A stretch of DNA of 64,000 nucleotides from Marinimicrobium hydrolyticum (GCF_030848505.1 NZ_JAVDDU010000003.1:496001-560000), one strand, 5' to 3'; shown: positions 9,243-21,922, counted from the first letter of the stretch. Made by a program: numbers and translations. The notes: generated by a model not told the origin, from the letters alone.

Positions 9243-9269
9243 GTCGTTTGGAACTATACCAATTCGACA
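9243..9269 (-). promoter_or_regulatory. Candidate ECF42-dependent promoter of the 114-aa DGPF gene
   Basis: Minus strand: TGTCGA (9264-9269), 17-bp spacer, CGAC (9243-9246). Identical in blocks and spacing to the element at 8267-8293, while the spacer sequences differ. Confidence 0.65.
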
Positions 9270-9356
9270 CCTAGGCCCACTTATATCGTAAGACCGCCTC
9301 ATTTTCTATAAACCCGCAGGACAGAGCTCCCGCGCGCCTGGCACTGTCACACCGCC

Positions 9357-10208
9357 TTACCCGGCCAAGCGCAGCTTCTTCATCCAAGATTTTCGCCCAT
9401 TGTTTCGTGCACTTATCGGCTCAACCTTTTTCTGTTTCTCATACAAGAAGCGCAATACCGCACTCCGGCACTCGTTGTAATGCTGACTGTTAACCAGCTC
9501 CAACCGGTCTCTTGGCCGCTCCAGGTGTACCGGCAGGATTTCGCCAATGGTTGCCGCCGGGCCGTTGGTCATCATTACGATACGGTCAGACAGTAGCACC
9601 GCTTCGTCCACATCATGGGTGATCATGATTACGGTATTGCCGAGCGTGGACTGGATGTCCATGAGAGAGTCCTGCAAGTGTGCCCTGGTCAGTGCGTCGA
9701 GTGCGCCGAAGGGTTCATCCATCAGTAACACTTCGGGTTGCATGGCCAAAGCCCGGGCGATGCCCACTCTCTGTTTCATGCCACCCGAGAGCTCATCCGG
9801 TTTCTTGTGCAAGGCGTGAGTCATCTGCACCAGGGACAGATTATGCTCAATCCATTCGCGCATCTCGGCACGGCTTTTCTTTCCTCCGAATACCTGCCTG
9901 ACGGCCAGCTCCACGTTTTGAAAGGCACTAAGCCATGGCAGCAGTGAATGGTTCTGAAACACTACCGATCTTTCCGGGCCCGGCGCGTTCACTTCGCGGC
10001 CATTAAGCACCACACCGCCCGTGGTGGCCTGATAAAGGCCCGCGACAATGTTTAGTACGGTGGATTTGCCACAACCGGAATGACCGATCAGCGACACAAA
10101 TTCGCCTTTGGCAATTTTCAAATTCACGCCGTCCAGTGCAGAAAATGGTCCCTTCGGAGTGGGAAACTCCATTCCGACACCAGAAAGTTCAAGATGTACC
10201 TTGTTCAT
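9357..10208 (-). CDS. nrtD: Nitrate ABC transporter ATP-binding protein
   Basis: 283-aa ATPase of the nitrate/sulfonate/taurine importer family: Walker A GHSGCGKST, signature LSGGMKQR, Walker B VLLMDEPFGALDALTR and H-loop TITHDVDEA-type (MITHDVDEAVLLSD). The start was set at MNKVHLEL (10208), preceded by GGAGAAAAGT, rather than the ATG 30 codons upstream, which lies inside the permease gene. It energises uptake with the permease and binding protein upstream. NrtD/NasD is the best match; substrate assignment follows the CmpA/NrtA-type binding protein. Confidence 0.9.
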   Translation of the reverse strand: MNKVHLELSGVGMEFPTPKGPFSALDGVNLKIAKGEFVSLIGHSGCGKSTVLNIVAGLYQATTGGVVLNGREVNAPGPERSVVFQNHSLLPWLSAFQNVELAVRQVFGGKKSRAEMREWIEHNLSLVQMTHALHKKPDELSGGMKQRVGIARALAMQPEVLLMDEPFGALDALTRAHLQDSLMDIQSTLGNTVIMITHDVDEAVLLSDRIVMMTNGPAATIGEILPVHLERPRDRLELVNSQHYNECRSAVLRFLYEKQKKVEPISARNNGRKSWMKKLRLAG

Positions 10209-10261
10209 ACTTTTCTCCAGAGCCCAACATCGTGCAGGCTTATTGCTAAGATGGTGATGGA

Positions 10262-11248
10262 TCAACGAACCACCGCACTCTTGTCCCAGTTTATCCACCC
10301 TTGAATCAGCAGCATGAGTCGGTCCAGCAAAAACCCGACGAAACCAATCACTAAAACCGCCACACAGATCCGGCCCAACGAATTGGAGGAACCGTTCTGG
10401 AACTCATCCCAGACAAATTTACCCAAACCAGGATTTTGAGCGAGCATTTCGGCGGCGATGAGCACCATCCAGGCGATGCCCAGTGACAACCGTAAACCGG
10501 TAAAAATCATCGGGATCGCGGATGGCAGCACGATGGTTTTCACGTGCCTGAACCAGCCCAATCTCAACACCCTGCTGACATTCTGCAAATCTTTGCTAAC
10601 GCCCGTCACCCCGACAGCGGTGTTGATGAGCGTCGGCCAAAGTGAACAAAGCGTGACGGTAATGACCGATACCACAAACGAGCGGGAAAACGCCGGATCG
10701 CTGGTGACATAGGTGGCGCTAACCACCAATGTCACCAAGGGCAACCAGGCCAAGGGAGAAACCGGTTTAAAGATCTGGATCATGGGGTTAATCGCCCGAT
10801 ACAGGTTTTGACTCAAACCGATAAGAATCCCCAAAGGCACAGCGATGAGCGTGGCCAGACCAAAGCCCACCAGTACCGTCCACAGGCTGGTGAATACCTG
10901 ATCGATAAATGTCGGGCGACCAGTAAACTCTCTCCAGCGCACTTCGGCATTGGGATCCTGCGCCAGCCTCTCGGCATTGCGCACCTCCTGGCGTTCGTAA
11001 AAGGCCGTCGCCCGCGCTCGTTCACTTCGGTGCTCGTCCATCAGGTTGGCAGCCTGCTCCCACACCTGAACCGGGCCGGGAAAGGCACCGAGCGACGTAT
11101 CGATTCTTTGCGCTCCCACATGCCAGATCATGAGAAAGATCAACAATCCAATGACCGGTGTTAGCGCCCCGACCAGGACGTTGCGCAATTGCTCGCCACT
11201 CCATCCGAAATGGTTGAGCTTTTTCAGGTTAGTTATGGCTGTGTGCAT
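10262..11248 (-). CDS. nrtB: Nitrate ABC transporter permease
   Basis: 328-aa BPD-type permease. Several membrane segments and the EAA-loop region (around ...LPSAIPMIFTGLRLSLGIAWMVLIAAEML) match NrtB. A charged insert between the first membrane segment and the core (about residues 55-95, with repeated Arg/Glu) is typical of the longer NrtB/NasE type. GAGG lies 8 bases before the ATG. It sits between the binding protein and ATPase genes in one leftward operon. Confidence 0.9.
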   Translation of the reverse strand: MHTAITNLKKLNHFGWSGEQLRNVLVGALTPVIGLLIFLMIWHVGAQRIDTSLGAFPGPVQVWEQAANLMDEHRSERARATAFYERQEVRNAERLAQDPNAEVRWREFTGRPTFIDQVFTSLWTVLVGFGLATLIAVPLGILIGLSQNLYRAINPMIQIFKPVSPLAWLPLVTLVVSATYVTSDPAFSRSFVVSVITVTLCSLWPTLINTAVGVTGVSKDLQNVSRVLRLGWFRHVKTIVLPSAIPMIFTGLRLSLGIAWMVLIAAEMLAQNPGLGKFVWDEFQNGSSNSLGRICVAVLVIGFVGFLLDRLMLLIQGWINWDKSAVVR

Positions 11249-11290
11249 AGCTGCATCCTCTTGGGATTTGGTCCCGTGTATGAACGACCC

Positions 11291-12706
11291 TTACTGATCC
11301 GGGCTGCCCTTCAGACCAATGTCAAACTGATTGAGATACTGGTTCGGTGTACGGCCATCGAAACGAATGCCATCGATAAAAGACGTGTGATCGACAGACC
11401 TGTACCCCTGCTCACGTTCAAAATCGGGAAAGTCTTCTGGCGCCATCTTGCCGTCTTTAATCAGGGCTTCAGCGGCCTCTTGATAGACTTCCGGCAAAAA
11501 GACTTTTTTGGCCATGTCCGCGTACCAGGAATCTGGTTTGTCCTCGGGGATCTGCCCCCACCGTCGCATCTGGGTCAGATACCAGACGGCGTCAGAATAG
11601 AACGGATAAGTAGCGTGGTAGCGGAAGAATACATTGAAGTCCGGAGCCTGACGGACGTCGCCTTTTTCGAATTCAAAAATTCCCGTCATGCTGTTGGCTA
11701 TCACTTCATAATCAGCACCCACGTAGTGAGAGCGTGAAATGATGCGTGCCGCTTCCTCCCTGTTGGCGTTGTTATTTTCGTCAAGCCACTTACCCGCACG
11801 GATCAATGCCTTCACTACACGGATGTGGGTATTGGGGTTTTCCTGCGCCCATTCGTTACTGACGCCAAACACTTTCTCAGCAATGTTGTTGCGAATATCG
11901 TAGTCAGTCACCACCGGCACGCCGATATCACGGAACACCGCCTGCTGGTTCCATGGCTCACCAACGCAGTAGCCATTTATGGTTCCCGCTTCCAGCGTGG
12001 CGGGCATCTGTGGCGGCGGGGTTACGGAAATCAAAACATCGGCATCAATCTGGCCAGATGTGTCACCGCTTTGCGGTGCGTAATAGCCTGGATGAATACC
12101 ACCAGCGGCCAACCAGTAGCGCAGCTCATAGTTGTGCGTGGATACCGGAAAAACCATACCCATTCGAAATGGAGAACCACGCTCTTGAAAGCGGTTTATA
12201 ACCGGCTGAAGATGCTCCGCACCGATGGGATGAATGGGCTTTCCATTTTCCCGCGGAACGCTCCCTTTCATGTCCTCCCACACAGCGTTAGAAACGGTAC
12301 AGGCATTGCCGTTTAGGTCCATGGTAAAGGCCGTCACTACGTGCGCCTTGGTACCAAAACCAACGGTCGCACCCAGGGGCTGGCCCGCGAGCATATGCGC
12401 ACCGTCCAACTCACCGTCGATGACCCGATCCAAAAGCACTTTCCAATTAGCTTGTGCCTCTAGTCTTACGAATAGGCCTTCGTCTTCAAAGTAACCTCGC
12501 TCGTACGCGATTGCCAAAGGCGCCATATCGGTAAGTTTAATAAAACCAAAGCGCAGATCTTCTTTTTCTGGAAGACCCACTGCGAATGATTTCGCGCTAA
12601 CCGCAACAAGCGTCAATAGCATGCCGATTATCGACAACGAGATTTTCAACAATCCAGCGTTTTCTGAACTGCCGTTCAAGCGCAAACTTCTTGTAGCAGG
12701 GCGCAT
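11291..12706 (-). CDS. nrtA: Nitrate-binding protein of the ABC importer (CmpA/NrtA family)
   Basis: 471 aa. A long N-terminal signal or anchor (hydrophobic segment about residues 21-42) precedes the CmpA/NrtA-type ligand-binding domain, recognisable from [20 protein letters not shown], ...[15 protein letters not shown] and ...[12 protein letters not shown]. It binds nitrate (bicarbonate in the CmpA branch) in the periplasm. AGGAGC lies 6 bases before the ATG. First gene of nrtA-nrtB-nrtD; no assimilatory nitrate or nitrite reductase gene is adjacent, although napEDABC is 23 kb away. Confidence 0.9.
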   Translation of the reverse strand: MRPATRSLRLNGSSENAGLLKISLSIIGMLLTLVAVSAKSFAVGLPEKEDLRFGFIKLTDMAPLAIAYERGYFEDEGLFVRLEAQANWKVLLDRVIDGELDGAHMLAGQPLGATVGFGTKAHVVTAFTMDLNGNACTVSNAVWEDMKGSVPRENGKPIHPIGAEHLQPVINRFQERGSPFRMGMVFPVSTHNYELRYWLAAGGIHPGYYAPQSGDTSGQIDADVLISVTPPPQMPATLEAGTINGYCVGEPWNQQAVFRDIGVPVVTDYDIRNNIAEKVFGVSNEWAQENPNTHIRVVKALIRAGKWLDENNNANREEAARIISRSHYVGADYEVIANSMTGIFEFEKGDVRQAPDFNVFFRYHATYPFYSDAVWYLTQMRRWGQIPEDKPDSWYADMAKKVFLPEVYQEAAEALIKDGKMAPEDFPDFEREQGYRSVDHTSFIDGIRFDGRTPNQYLNQFDIGLKGSPDQ

Positions 12707-13046
12707 AGCGTGCTCCTAAAAAATTTTTGAGCGTTAGTACCGGCTACTATCCAAAATTTGGTAGCGGTCGGTTAATTGGGTCTGCCTTTGATTCACAACC
12801 AAGGGCGTGTAGTTTTTGTGCGCACAAGAAGGGCTATTCAAACTCTATGCCAAAGGCGATCTTTGGCGGAGAAAAACGGGGTTTTTTAGTAGAACGAGGA
12901 AATTTTGATTCGTTTTGCACTTTTGTGATACGTGCACCACTTCAACGCATCATTTTGATACAGGATTAAACGGGTCGGCGGTGCTTCAACGCATCGCACA
13001 CAGAGGGATTGCTTGCGCTATTTTGATTCACTACCCAAGAGAATTG
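12707..13046. promoter_or_regulatory. Upstream region of the nitrate importer with a palindrome and a direct repeat
   Basis: 340 bases between the ECF sigma gene's 3' end and nrtA. It contains a perfect 12-bp palindrome TTGTGCGCACAA (12816-12827), about 110 bases before nrtA, and a 12-bp direct repeat CTTCAACGCATC at 12940-12951 and 12984-12995, spaced 44 bp. Both are candidate regulator sites for the operon; neither matches a consensus I can name with confidence. Confidence 0.4.
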
Positions 13047-14279
13047 CTATTCCAACTCAGACAAGCGGCGCTCAAGAAAGCGCCTTTCCGGCTCGAGTCG
13101 AGTTAGGGTAAGTGCATGTTGGTAGGCAACCCGGGCTTCGGCTTTGCGACCGAGTTGTCGATAAAAGTCAGCGCGCGCGGCGTGGGCCAAGTGATATTGT
13201 TCCAACTCCCCGCGGGCAAGCAACGCATCCAAGAGCCGTAATCCTGACTCCACATCACCGGCCTTGGAAACCGCCACGGCTCGATTTAACTCAACCACCG
13301 GAGATGGACTGATGCGCAGCAGTACGTTGTAAAGCCCGACGATCTCCGCCCAGTCAGTCTGCTCCGGCGTAGCGGGCTCCGCGTGCAGTGCGGCGATGGC
13401 CGCTTGGAGGCTATAGGGGCCGACCGCGCCAGAACTCAGCGCCTCTCGTACCAGCGCACAGCCCTCTTCAATTTGAGCACGATTCCACAGTGATCGGTCC
13501 TGCTCATCCAAGCGTACAAGATCGCCAGCCTCATCTACCCGGGCGGCACGACGCGAGTCGTGCAACAGCATTAAGGCCAGCAGCCCGAGCACCTCCGGCT
13601 CTGGTATCAGCTCTCTTAATAGTCGACCCAAGCGAATGGCTTCGTCAGCCAAGTATTTACGTGTTACCGACTCTCCCGCTGAGGCTGAATAGCCTTCATT
13701 GAAGACCAAATACACCACCCGTAAAACCGAATTTAGGCGCTCTGGCAAGTCTACAGGTGTAGGGACTTCATACGGAATGCGGGCACTGCGAATCTTGGCT
13801 TTGGCACGCACAATGCGTTGCGCCAACGTGGTAGTGGACGTTAGAAATGCGCTGGCAATTTCTTCGGTGGTGAGGTCGCACACTTCACGCAGGGTTAAGG
13901 CGACTTGCGCCTCCGGAGCCAAACTGGGATGACAGCAGGTGAAGATCAATCGAAGCCGGTCATCGCCAATGCGGTCATCGTCTTCGAAGGGTTCGTTCTG
14001 ATCGGCGTATAACCGTTGCGCTATATCGTCTTGAGAACGATCAAAACGCGCCCGGCGTCGAATATGATCGATGGCCTTAAAGCGACCCGTGGACACCAGC
14101 CAAGCACGTGGGTTGTCCGGTATGCCCTCTTTGGGCCATTGAACCAATGCAGCGGTAAATGCGTCGTGCAGCGCCTCTTCCGCCAATTCGAAATCACCCA
14201 ACAAACGAATCAACGTCGCCAGAACCCGGCGCGATTCGGTCCGGTATATCTTCTCCAGGGCGGTTTGTTGCTCGTTCAT
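13047..14279 (-). CDS. ECF sigma factor of the ECF42 type with C-terminal extension
   Basis: 410 aa. Sigma region 2 (about residues 8-80, ...LARTLIRLLGDFELAEEALHDAF and PRAWLVSTGRFKAIDHIRRRARF), region 4 (about 125-180, LREVCDLTTEEIASAFL followed by an HTH), then a long helical TPR-like extension (DUF6596 region, to about residue 400). This plan defines ECF42, which usually lacks an anti-sigma factor, is controlled through its extension, and co-occurs with DGPF proteins. Two such genes lie at 7.8-9.2 kb, with matching promoter motifs. The nitrate importer now separates them. No TGTCGA-type element precedes the sigma gene itself. Confidence 0.92.
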   Translation of the reverse strand: MNEQQTALEKIYRTESRRVLATLIRLLGDFELAEEALHDAFTAALVQWPKEGIPDNPRAWLVSTGRFKAIDHIRRRARFDRSQDDIAQRLYADQNEPFEDDDRIGDDRLRLIFTCCHPSLAPEAQVALTLREVCDLTTEEIASAFLTSTTTLAQRIVRAKAKIRSARIPYEVPTPVDLPERLNSVLRVVYLVFNEGYSASAGESVTRKYLADEAIRLGRLLRELIPEPEVLGLLALMLLHDSRRAARVDEAGDLVRLDEQDRSLWNRAQIEEGCALVREALSSGAVGPYSLQAAIAALHAEPATPEQTDWAEIVGLYNVLLRISPSPVVELNRAVAVSKAGDVESGLRLLDALLARGELEQYHLAHAARADFYRQLGRKAEARVAYQHALTLTRLEPERRFLERRLSELE

Positions 14280-14305
14280 ACGAGTATCCGAAGGCGCCTC
14301 GAACT

Positions 14306-14325
14306 AGCGTCTCGAACGAGACGCT
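14306..14325. terminator. Perfect hairpin between the barrel protein and sigma factor genes
   Basis: A 9-bp perfect dyad (AGCGTCTCG-AA-CGAGACGCT) lies 10 bases past the barrel protein stop and 26 bases before the sigma factor start. There is no T-run, so it may be a weak terminator, an mRNA-stabilising hairpin or an operator. Confidence 0.4.
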
Positions 14326-14334
14326 CAGCAGGAG

Positions 14335-14928
14335 TCAGAAGCGATAATCCAGATTCACCCCAAACGTTCCAAAGTTATGGCCGTCGCTGTGTACCAGGCT
14401 ACGGTATTCGAAGTTGACACTCAGGTGTTCGTCCATAAAAAACCCGACGCCAAGACCGTAGGAAGGACCGGAGAAAGTTTGGCTCCGCACCAAGAGTGTT
14501 TCCTGGGGCTCCGAGCCGCTGAGTACGGTTACGCGAGTACCCATCTGGGCATAGCCCAGGAGCGCGTAGAGCCTGGCGGTTTCATTCACTAATTCCGGAC
14601 GGTAATAGAGGGCGGAGGTGGTTCTCAGCTCCCGATCAAACTGCGCTATTTGAGGGTTTTCCGCCACAGCGGCCATTAGGCGCTCCGACTCCGCGTCAGT
14701 GTCGTCTCTCAAGCCCACGCCAGCACGTAACTCAAAGCCCAGCGCCGCGTGGTACTTGTAGCCACCAATGAGCTCCAACAAGGGCAAGCTGGCATCTTCA
14801 AACACCGTGCCGCCATCGCCTGACACCACCGAGCCGCCGATACCGGCATAAAATCCACGTTCAAAGTCCGCCCACACCGGAGCGGCCAAGAGTACGCTCA
14901 TCAACAGAGCGGGTACAAACTTCTTCAT
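14335..14928 (-). CDS. Small outer-membrane beta-barrel protein
   Basis: 197 aa: signal peptide (MKKFVPALLMSVLLAAPVWA) followed by an alternating-hydrophobicity beta barrel beginning DFERGFYAGIGGSVVSGDGG and ending with an aromatic residue (NLDYRF), as in 8-strand OmpA/OmpX-like porin-family proteins. Start taken at 14928 (AAAGGAA upstream). Function unknown; probably a surface-exposed structural or stress protein. Confidence 0.8.
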   Translation of the reverse strand: MKKFVPALLMSVLLAAPVWADFERGFYAGIGGSVVSGDGGTVFEDASLPLLELIGGYKYHAALGFELRAGVGLRDDTDAESERLMAAVAENPQIAQFDRELRTTSALYYRPELVNETARLYALLGYAQMGTRVTVLSGSEPQETLLVRSQTFSGPSYGLGVGFFMDEHLSVNFEYRSLVHSDGHNFGTFGVNLDYRF

Positions 14929-15000
14929 AAGCGGGTTCCTTTCGTACGGCAAGCCAAGCGTCATGCGGCAAGCACAGGCTGCTGAAAACTATTTACCGAG

Positions 15001-15041
15001 CCGCTGCGGTGTGTGGCGACACACTGCCCAGCGGTTTTTTT
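15001..15041 (+). terminator. Strong rightward terminator with no obvious gene upstream
   Basis: CCGCTG pairs with CAGCGG, and GTGTGT with ACACAC around a GGCG loop. The hairpin is followed on the plus strand by seven T (15035-15041). The flanking genes all run leftwards and the nearest upstream plus-strand CDS ends at 8842, so it may end an unannotated or antisense RNA. Confidence 0.6.
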
Positions 15042-15105
15042 CACGCCAGCCAGTATCTCACAGACCGCCGAATCGGCAAGCGCTCCAAGTGGCAATTCGC
15101 GCCCA

Positions 15106-15131
15106 TAAAAAAACCCGGCAGGGCCGGGTTT
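15106..15131 (-). terminator. Terminator of rpmB-rpmG
   Basis: Stem AAACCCGGC / GCCGGGTTT with a 3-base loop, followed on the minus strand by a T-rich run (the plus-strand A tract at 15106-15113). It lies 40 bases past the rpmG stop. Confidence 0.9.
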
Positions 15132-15171
15132 TCGAGAGCTGCCCACCTTGGAGCGGTGGGCGCAAGTCAAT

Positions 15172-15327
15172 TTACTTGATCTTGCCTTCTTTATAGATCA
15201 CGTGCTTGCGAACCACGGGATCGAATTTTTTGATTTCCATTTTCTCAGGCATATTCCGCTTGTTTTTGTCGGTCGTGTAAAAGTGACCGGTGCCCGCGGT
15301 GGAGTTCAAACGAATCTTGTCGCGCAT
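15172..15327 (-). CDS. rpmG: 50S ribosomal protein L33
   Basis: 51 aa, [20 protein letters not shown] with the basic C-terminus ...[14 protein letters not shown], the compact cysteine-free L33 form. Binds 23S rRNA in the large subunit. GGAGATATTCCC precedes the ATG. It lies 15 bases downstream of rpmB in the usual rpmB-rpmG operon and ends at a strong terminator. Confidence 0.97.
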   Translation of the reverse strand: MRDKIRLNSTAGTGHFYTTDKNKRNMPEKMEIKKFDPVVRKHVIYKEGKIK

Positions 15328-15342
15328 GGGAATATCTCCTAA

Positions 15343-15579
15343 TTAAACTTTTTCGCCGCGAGCGCGGATGTCGGCCAGCACAGACTCGATGCCGCGCTTA
15401 TCAATAACACGCATGCCCTTGGAGGATACACGCAGCTTCACAAAGCGCTTCTCGGCTTCTACCCAAAAGCGGTGGCTGTGCAGATTGGGCAAAAAACGAC
15501 GCTTGGTGTGGTTTTTTGCGTGAGAAACGTTGTTTCCGGTAATCGGGCGCTTGCCGGTTACCTGACATACCTTGGACAT
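15343..15579 (-). CDS. rpmB: 50S ribosomal protein L28
   Basis: 78 aa, [20 protein letters not shown], full length for bacterial L28, with the conserved [10 protein letters not shown] and the basic C-terminal region. Component of the large ribosomal subunit. First gene of rpmB-rpmG; it lies downstream of radC on the same strand, the gene order seen in many gammaproteobacteria. Confidence 0.97.
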   Translation of the reverse strand: MSKVCQVTGKRPITGNNVSHAKNHTKRRFLPNLHSHRFWVEAEKRFVKLRVSSKGMRVIDKRGIESVLADIRARGEKV

Positions 15580-15845
15580 GGTCTTGCCTCGTCAATAATT
15601 TGAGCGCGCTGCGCTGCGGGTTCAGCCTTAAAACAGGCCCCACAGCCCGGCACTTGGGGTGTATGAGCAGCCTATTCTTTCCTGTTCGCGGCCTTTTGGC
15701 AGGGCAGTCGAGGCGCTGGACGCCGACGCCGGATACAAGCCGGCCGCAGAGAGCCGCGTTTTATACCAAAACAGGCCGGCAATAGCAACGATAGGATGCG
15801 TTTTTGCCGTTTTTTGTGCGTCCGAGCCGGTATTGGCCGCCGAGA

Positions 15846-16520
15846 TCACAGCCAGCCCCGCTCCGCAAAAGACACCACCTCGCCATCCCCCACCACCATA
15901 TGATCCAGAACCCGCACCCCCACCAGATCCAGAGCCTGCTGTAACCGCTCGGTGATACGGCGGTCGGCCCCGCTGGGTTCCGCCACGCCTGAGGGGTGAT
16001 TGTGGGCCAGAATCACGGCCGCCGCGTTGCGGGACAGGGCTTCTTTGACCACCTCCCGCGGGTAGACACTGGCGCCATCGATGGTGCCGAAGAACAGCTC
16101 TTCGTAGGCCAGCAGGCGGTGTTGATTGTCCAGAAACAGGACCGCGAATACTTCCTGGCGCCGATGCCGCAGCTGGCTACTCAGGTAGCTCCGCACCAGG
16201 TCCGGACTGGTAAGCAGGTCGCCAGCGGTCATGCTGGCAGACAAATGCCGGCGCCCCATTTCCAGGACGGCCTGCAGCTGCGCGTATTTGGCGGGCCCCA
16301 AGCCCTCGCCGGAGCAAAAGGCGTCTTGGTCGGCCTCCAGTAGCGGCCGCAAGCCGTTGAAGCGGACAAGCAGGTCCCGCGCCAGATCCACGGCGGACTT
16401 GCCGGCACAGCCGGTGCGCAGAAAAATGGCGAGAAGTTCGGCATCGGAAAGGGCACTGGGGCCGCGGGTGAGCAGCTTTTCCCGGGGGCGTTCCGCCTCC
16501 GGCCATTGGGCAATGGACAT
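15846..16520 (-). CDS. radC: RadC family JAB-domain protein
   Basis: 224 aa. An N-terminal helix-hairpin-helix-like region (about 20-95: [34 protein letters not shown]) is followed by the JAB/MPN metalloprotease-like domain with the metal motif [14 protein letters not shown] near residue 175. Historically called a DNA repair protein; its true activity is uncertain. The start is the ATG at 16520, preceded by GGAGG 5 bases away. A frame extending upstream to 16754 runs through a hairpin repeat and is not coding. Divergent from coaBC. Confidence 0.95.
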   Translation of the reverse strand: MSIAQWPEAERPREKLLTRGPSALSDAELLAIFLRTGCAGKSAVDLARDLLVRFNGLRPLLEADQDAFCSGEGLGPAKYAQLQAVLEMGRRHLSASMTAGDLLTSPDLVRSYLSSQLRHRRQEVFAVLFLDNQHRLLAYEELFFGTIDGASVYPREVVKEALSRNAAAVILAHNHPSGVAEPSGADRRITERLQQALDLVGVRVLDHMVVGDGEVVSFAERGWL

Positions 16521-16580
16521 AACAACCTCCTTGTTGGCGTGTTCTATATAGTAATAACGATCCTCGCGACAACTCAAGTG

Positions 16581-16694
16581 CTTCGTAAGCAAGTCCTCGG
16601 GCCGCACAGGGTGAGTGTTCAGCAAACGTCGTGAACCCCTCCATGGGGACTGCCTCACAAGGTCCCTCTTGCGAGGCTTGCTGAACACCCACCC
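16581..16694 (+). repeat. Double-hairpin repeat, copy 1
   Basis: Outer stem 16609-16625 with 16678-16694 (17 bp, one mismatch). The 5' arm is followed by the conserved core ACGTCGTGAACCC.TCCATGGGG and by an inner hairpin GCCTCACAAG / CTTGCGAGGC with loop GTCCCT. A left flank, CTTCGTAAGCAAG to GGCCGC.CAGGG (16581-16610), is shared with copies 5 and 6. It lies in the radC upstream region. Confidence 0.85.
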
Positions 16695-16814
16695 CGCACG
16701 CCCCCGCAGCTTCAAGTTACCGAGATCTCCCCCCCTCAACTCCACCCGCTGCATTCATTCAGCGACAGCGGGGAGTCCAGGGTAAAGAATGACTCACTGG
16801 CGGCGACGGGGGCG

Positions 16815-16910
16815 ATTCGCAGGAGGCTTTTCGAAACTCTCACAAGAGGGACCTTGTGGGAGAGCCCCCATGGATGGGTTTACGGCGTTTTCGAAAAGCC
16901 TCCTGCGAAT
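16815..16910 (-). repeat. Double-hairpin repeat, copy 2
   Basis: Outer stem perfect over 22 bp (16815-16836 with 16889-16910); inner hairpin CTCTCACAAG / CTTGTGGGAG with loop AGGGAC (GTCCCT on the minus strand). Core on the minus strand: ACGCCGTAAACCCATCC then ATGGGGGCT. Opposite orientation to copy 1, 120 bases away, upstream of coaBC. Arm sequences differ completely from copy 1 while pairing is kept. Confidence 0.85.
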
Positions 16911-17076
16911 TGCCCGGGATAACCTTACGAAGAGCATCACCTGAACCTACGTTTTTGTGCCGCTGACGGTAAAAACCGCTGCCGAATTCCCACGCCCGAT
17001 TGCAGTCCGGGTGGAGACTCTGGCGTAGAGAATGGTATCTTAGCGCTTTCCAGTCAAGCCCTTGCGGACGGCCTCC

Positions 17077-18273
17077 ATGAGCTCACTGACCAACAAGCAA
17101 ATTCTGCTGGGTATCACCGGCGGAATTGCCGCCTATAAAAGCGCCGAGCTGGTGCGTCGTCTGAAAGAGCGCGGCGCTCAGGTTCGCGTGGTGATGACCC
17201 AATCAGCCCAGGAATTCATTACCCCGCTTACGCTCCAGGCACTGTCCGGCAACCCCGTGCACACCGACTTGCTGGACACCCAGGCGGAAGCGGCCATGGG
17301 CCATATTGAACTGGCCCGCTGGGCGGATTTGATCCTGGTAGCCCCGGCCAGCGCGAATTTCATCGCCCGCCTGAGTGAAGGTCGGGGTGAGGACCTGTTA
17401 AGCACCTTGTGTCTGGCCACCACGGCGCCTGTTGCTGTGGCTCCGGCGATGAACCAGGGCATGTGGCAAAATCCCGCTACTCAGGACAATATGAGCCGCT
17501 TGCTCAGCCGCGGCGTGCGTGTGATGGGCCCCGCTCAGGGTAGCCAAGCCTGCGGCGAAACGGGGCCGGGGCGCATGTTGGAGCCCGACCAATTGGCGGA
17601 TGCATCCGCCGAACTGTTCACCACCGGCAGCCTGAGCGGTAAACGTGTGGTGATCACTGCCGGCCCAACCCGCGAAGCCATAGACCCGGTACGTTATTTG
17701 AGCAATCACAGCTCCGGCAAGATGGGCTACGCTTTAGCGGCAGCCGCCGCCGAAGCGGGGGCAGAGGTCGTGCTTATCAGTGGCCCGACCCAGTTGACGG
17801 CACCGGAGAGAGTTAACCTGGTCAATGTTGTCAGCGCTCAAGAAATGTACGATGCCAGTCTCACACACGCACAAGGCTGTGACCTCTTTATCGGCGCCGC
17901 TGCCGTGGCCGATTACCGCCCCGAAACAGTATCCAACCAGAAGTTGAAAAAAGGCGCAGACGACCAAATGACGCTGACCCTGATAAAGAACCCCGATATT
18001 GTCGCCGCCGTGGCCCAATTAACACCCAAGCCCTACACTCTGGGCTTTGCTGCTGAAAGTGAGAACCTGCTCGAGCATGCCCGCGCCAAGCTGGAGCGCA
18101 AGCAGCTGGAGGCCGTGGTGGCCAATGACATTACCGCCGAGGGCATCGGCTTCAACAGCGACAATAACGCCGTGATCCTGCTTGACCGTACCAGCCGTAT
18201 CGAGTTGGATCAGCGCAGTAAAGCGCAGCTGGCGCGCGATCTCATTGCCCTGATTGCCCAGCGCATGCCCTGA
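17077..18273 (+). CDS. coaBC: Bifunctional phosphopantothenoylcysteine decarboxylase/synthetase
   Basis: 398 aa. The N-terminal flavoprotein CoaC domain (about 1-185: ILLGITGGIAAYKS, ...PALNQ-type VAPAMNQGMW) decarboxylates 4'-phospho-N-pantothenoylcysteine. The C-terminal CoaB domain (about 190-398: VVITAGPTREAIDPVRYLSN, LKKG) ligates cysteine to phosphopantothenate with CTP. Together they make 4'-phosphopantetheine for coenzyme A. ATG at 17077 was chosen over an upstream TTG. It is followed by algC rather than the more usual dut. Confidence 0.97.
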   Translation: MSSLTNKQILLGITGGIAAYKSAELVRRLKERGAQVRVVMTQSAQEFITPLTLQALSGNPVHTDLLDTQAEAAMGHIELARWADLILVAPASANFIARLSEGRGEDLLSTLCLATTAPVAVAPAMNQGMWQNPATQDNMSRLLSRGVRVMGPAQGSQACGETGPGRMLEPDQLADASAELFTTGSLSGKRVVITAGPTREAIDPVRYLSNHSSGKMGYALAAAAAEAGAEVVLISGPTQLTAPERVNLVNVVSAQEMYDASLTHAQGCDLFIGAAAVADYRPETVSNQKLKKGADDQMTLTLIKNPDIVAAVAQLTPKPYTLGFAAESENLLEHARAKLERKQLEAVVANDITAEGIGFNSDNNAVILLDRTSRIELDQRSKAQLARDLIALIAQRMP

Positions 18274-18352
18274 GGAAAAAGAACTAAAAACAGTTATCAT
18301 AGGCCGCGCACGTGCGGCCGGAGAGGCCAACACGAACCACTTGGGGACAGGC

Positions 18353-21819
<3,467 letters not shown>

Positions 21820-21848
21820 AATTTCCTTATTGAAGCACGGCGCAGATC

Positions 21849-21904
21849 CAGATAGGATTGCCTTTGGCGCGCAATTGCGCGCCATGCGGTACTGGCCCTA
21901 TCTG
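21849..21904. promoter_or_regulatory. Nested palindrome upstream of slmA
   Basis: A perfect 18-bp palindrome GGCGCGCAATTGCGCGCC (21866-21883) is enclosed by 8-bp arms CAGATAGG (21849) and CCTATCTG (21897). It ends 18 bases before the slmA start. Could be an argB-side terminator, an operator or an mRNA structure at the slmA leader. Confidence 0.6.
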
Positions 21905-21922
21905 AACAGCTGATTGAGCACT

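Noticed and set aside
12834-12850. Sigma-54-like TGGCAT-N5-TTTGA element upstream of nrtA on the minus strand
   Set aside because: The invariant GC of the -12 element is GA, and no NtrC-type site could be recognised nearby.
16521-16754. N-terminal extension of radC
   Set aside because: The in-frame extension translates a hairpin repeat; the ATG at 16520 has a strong ribosome-binding site.
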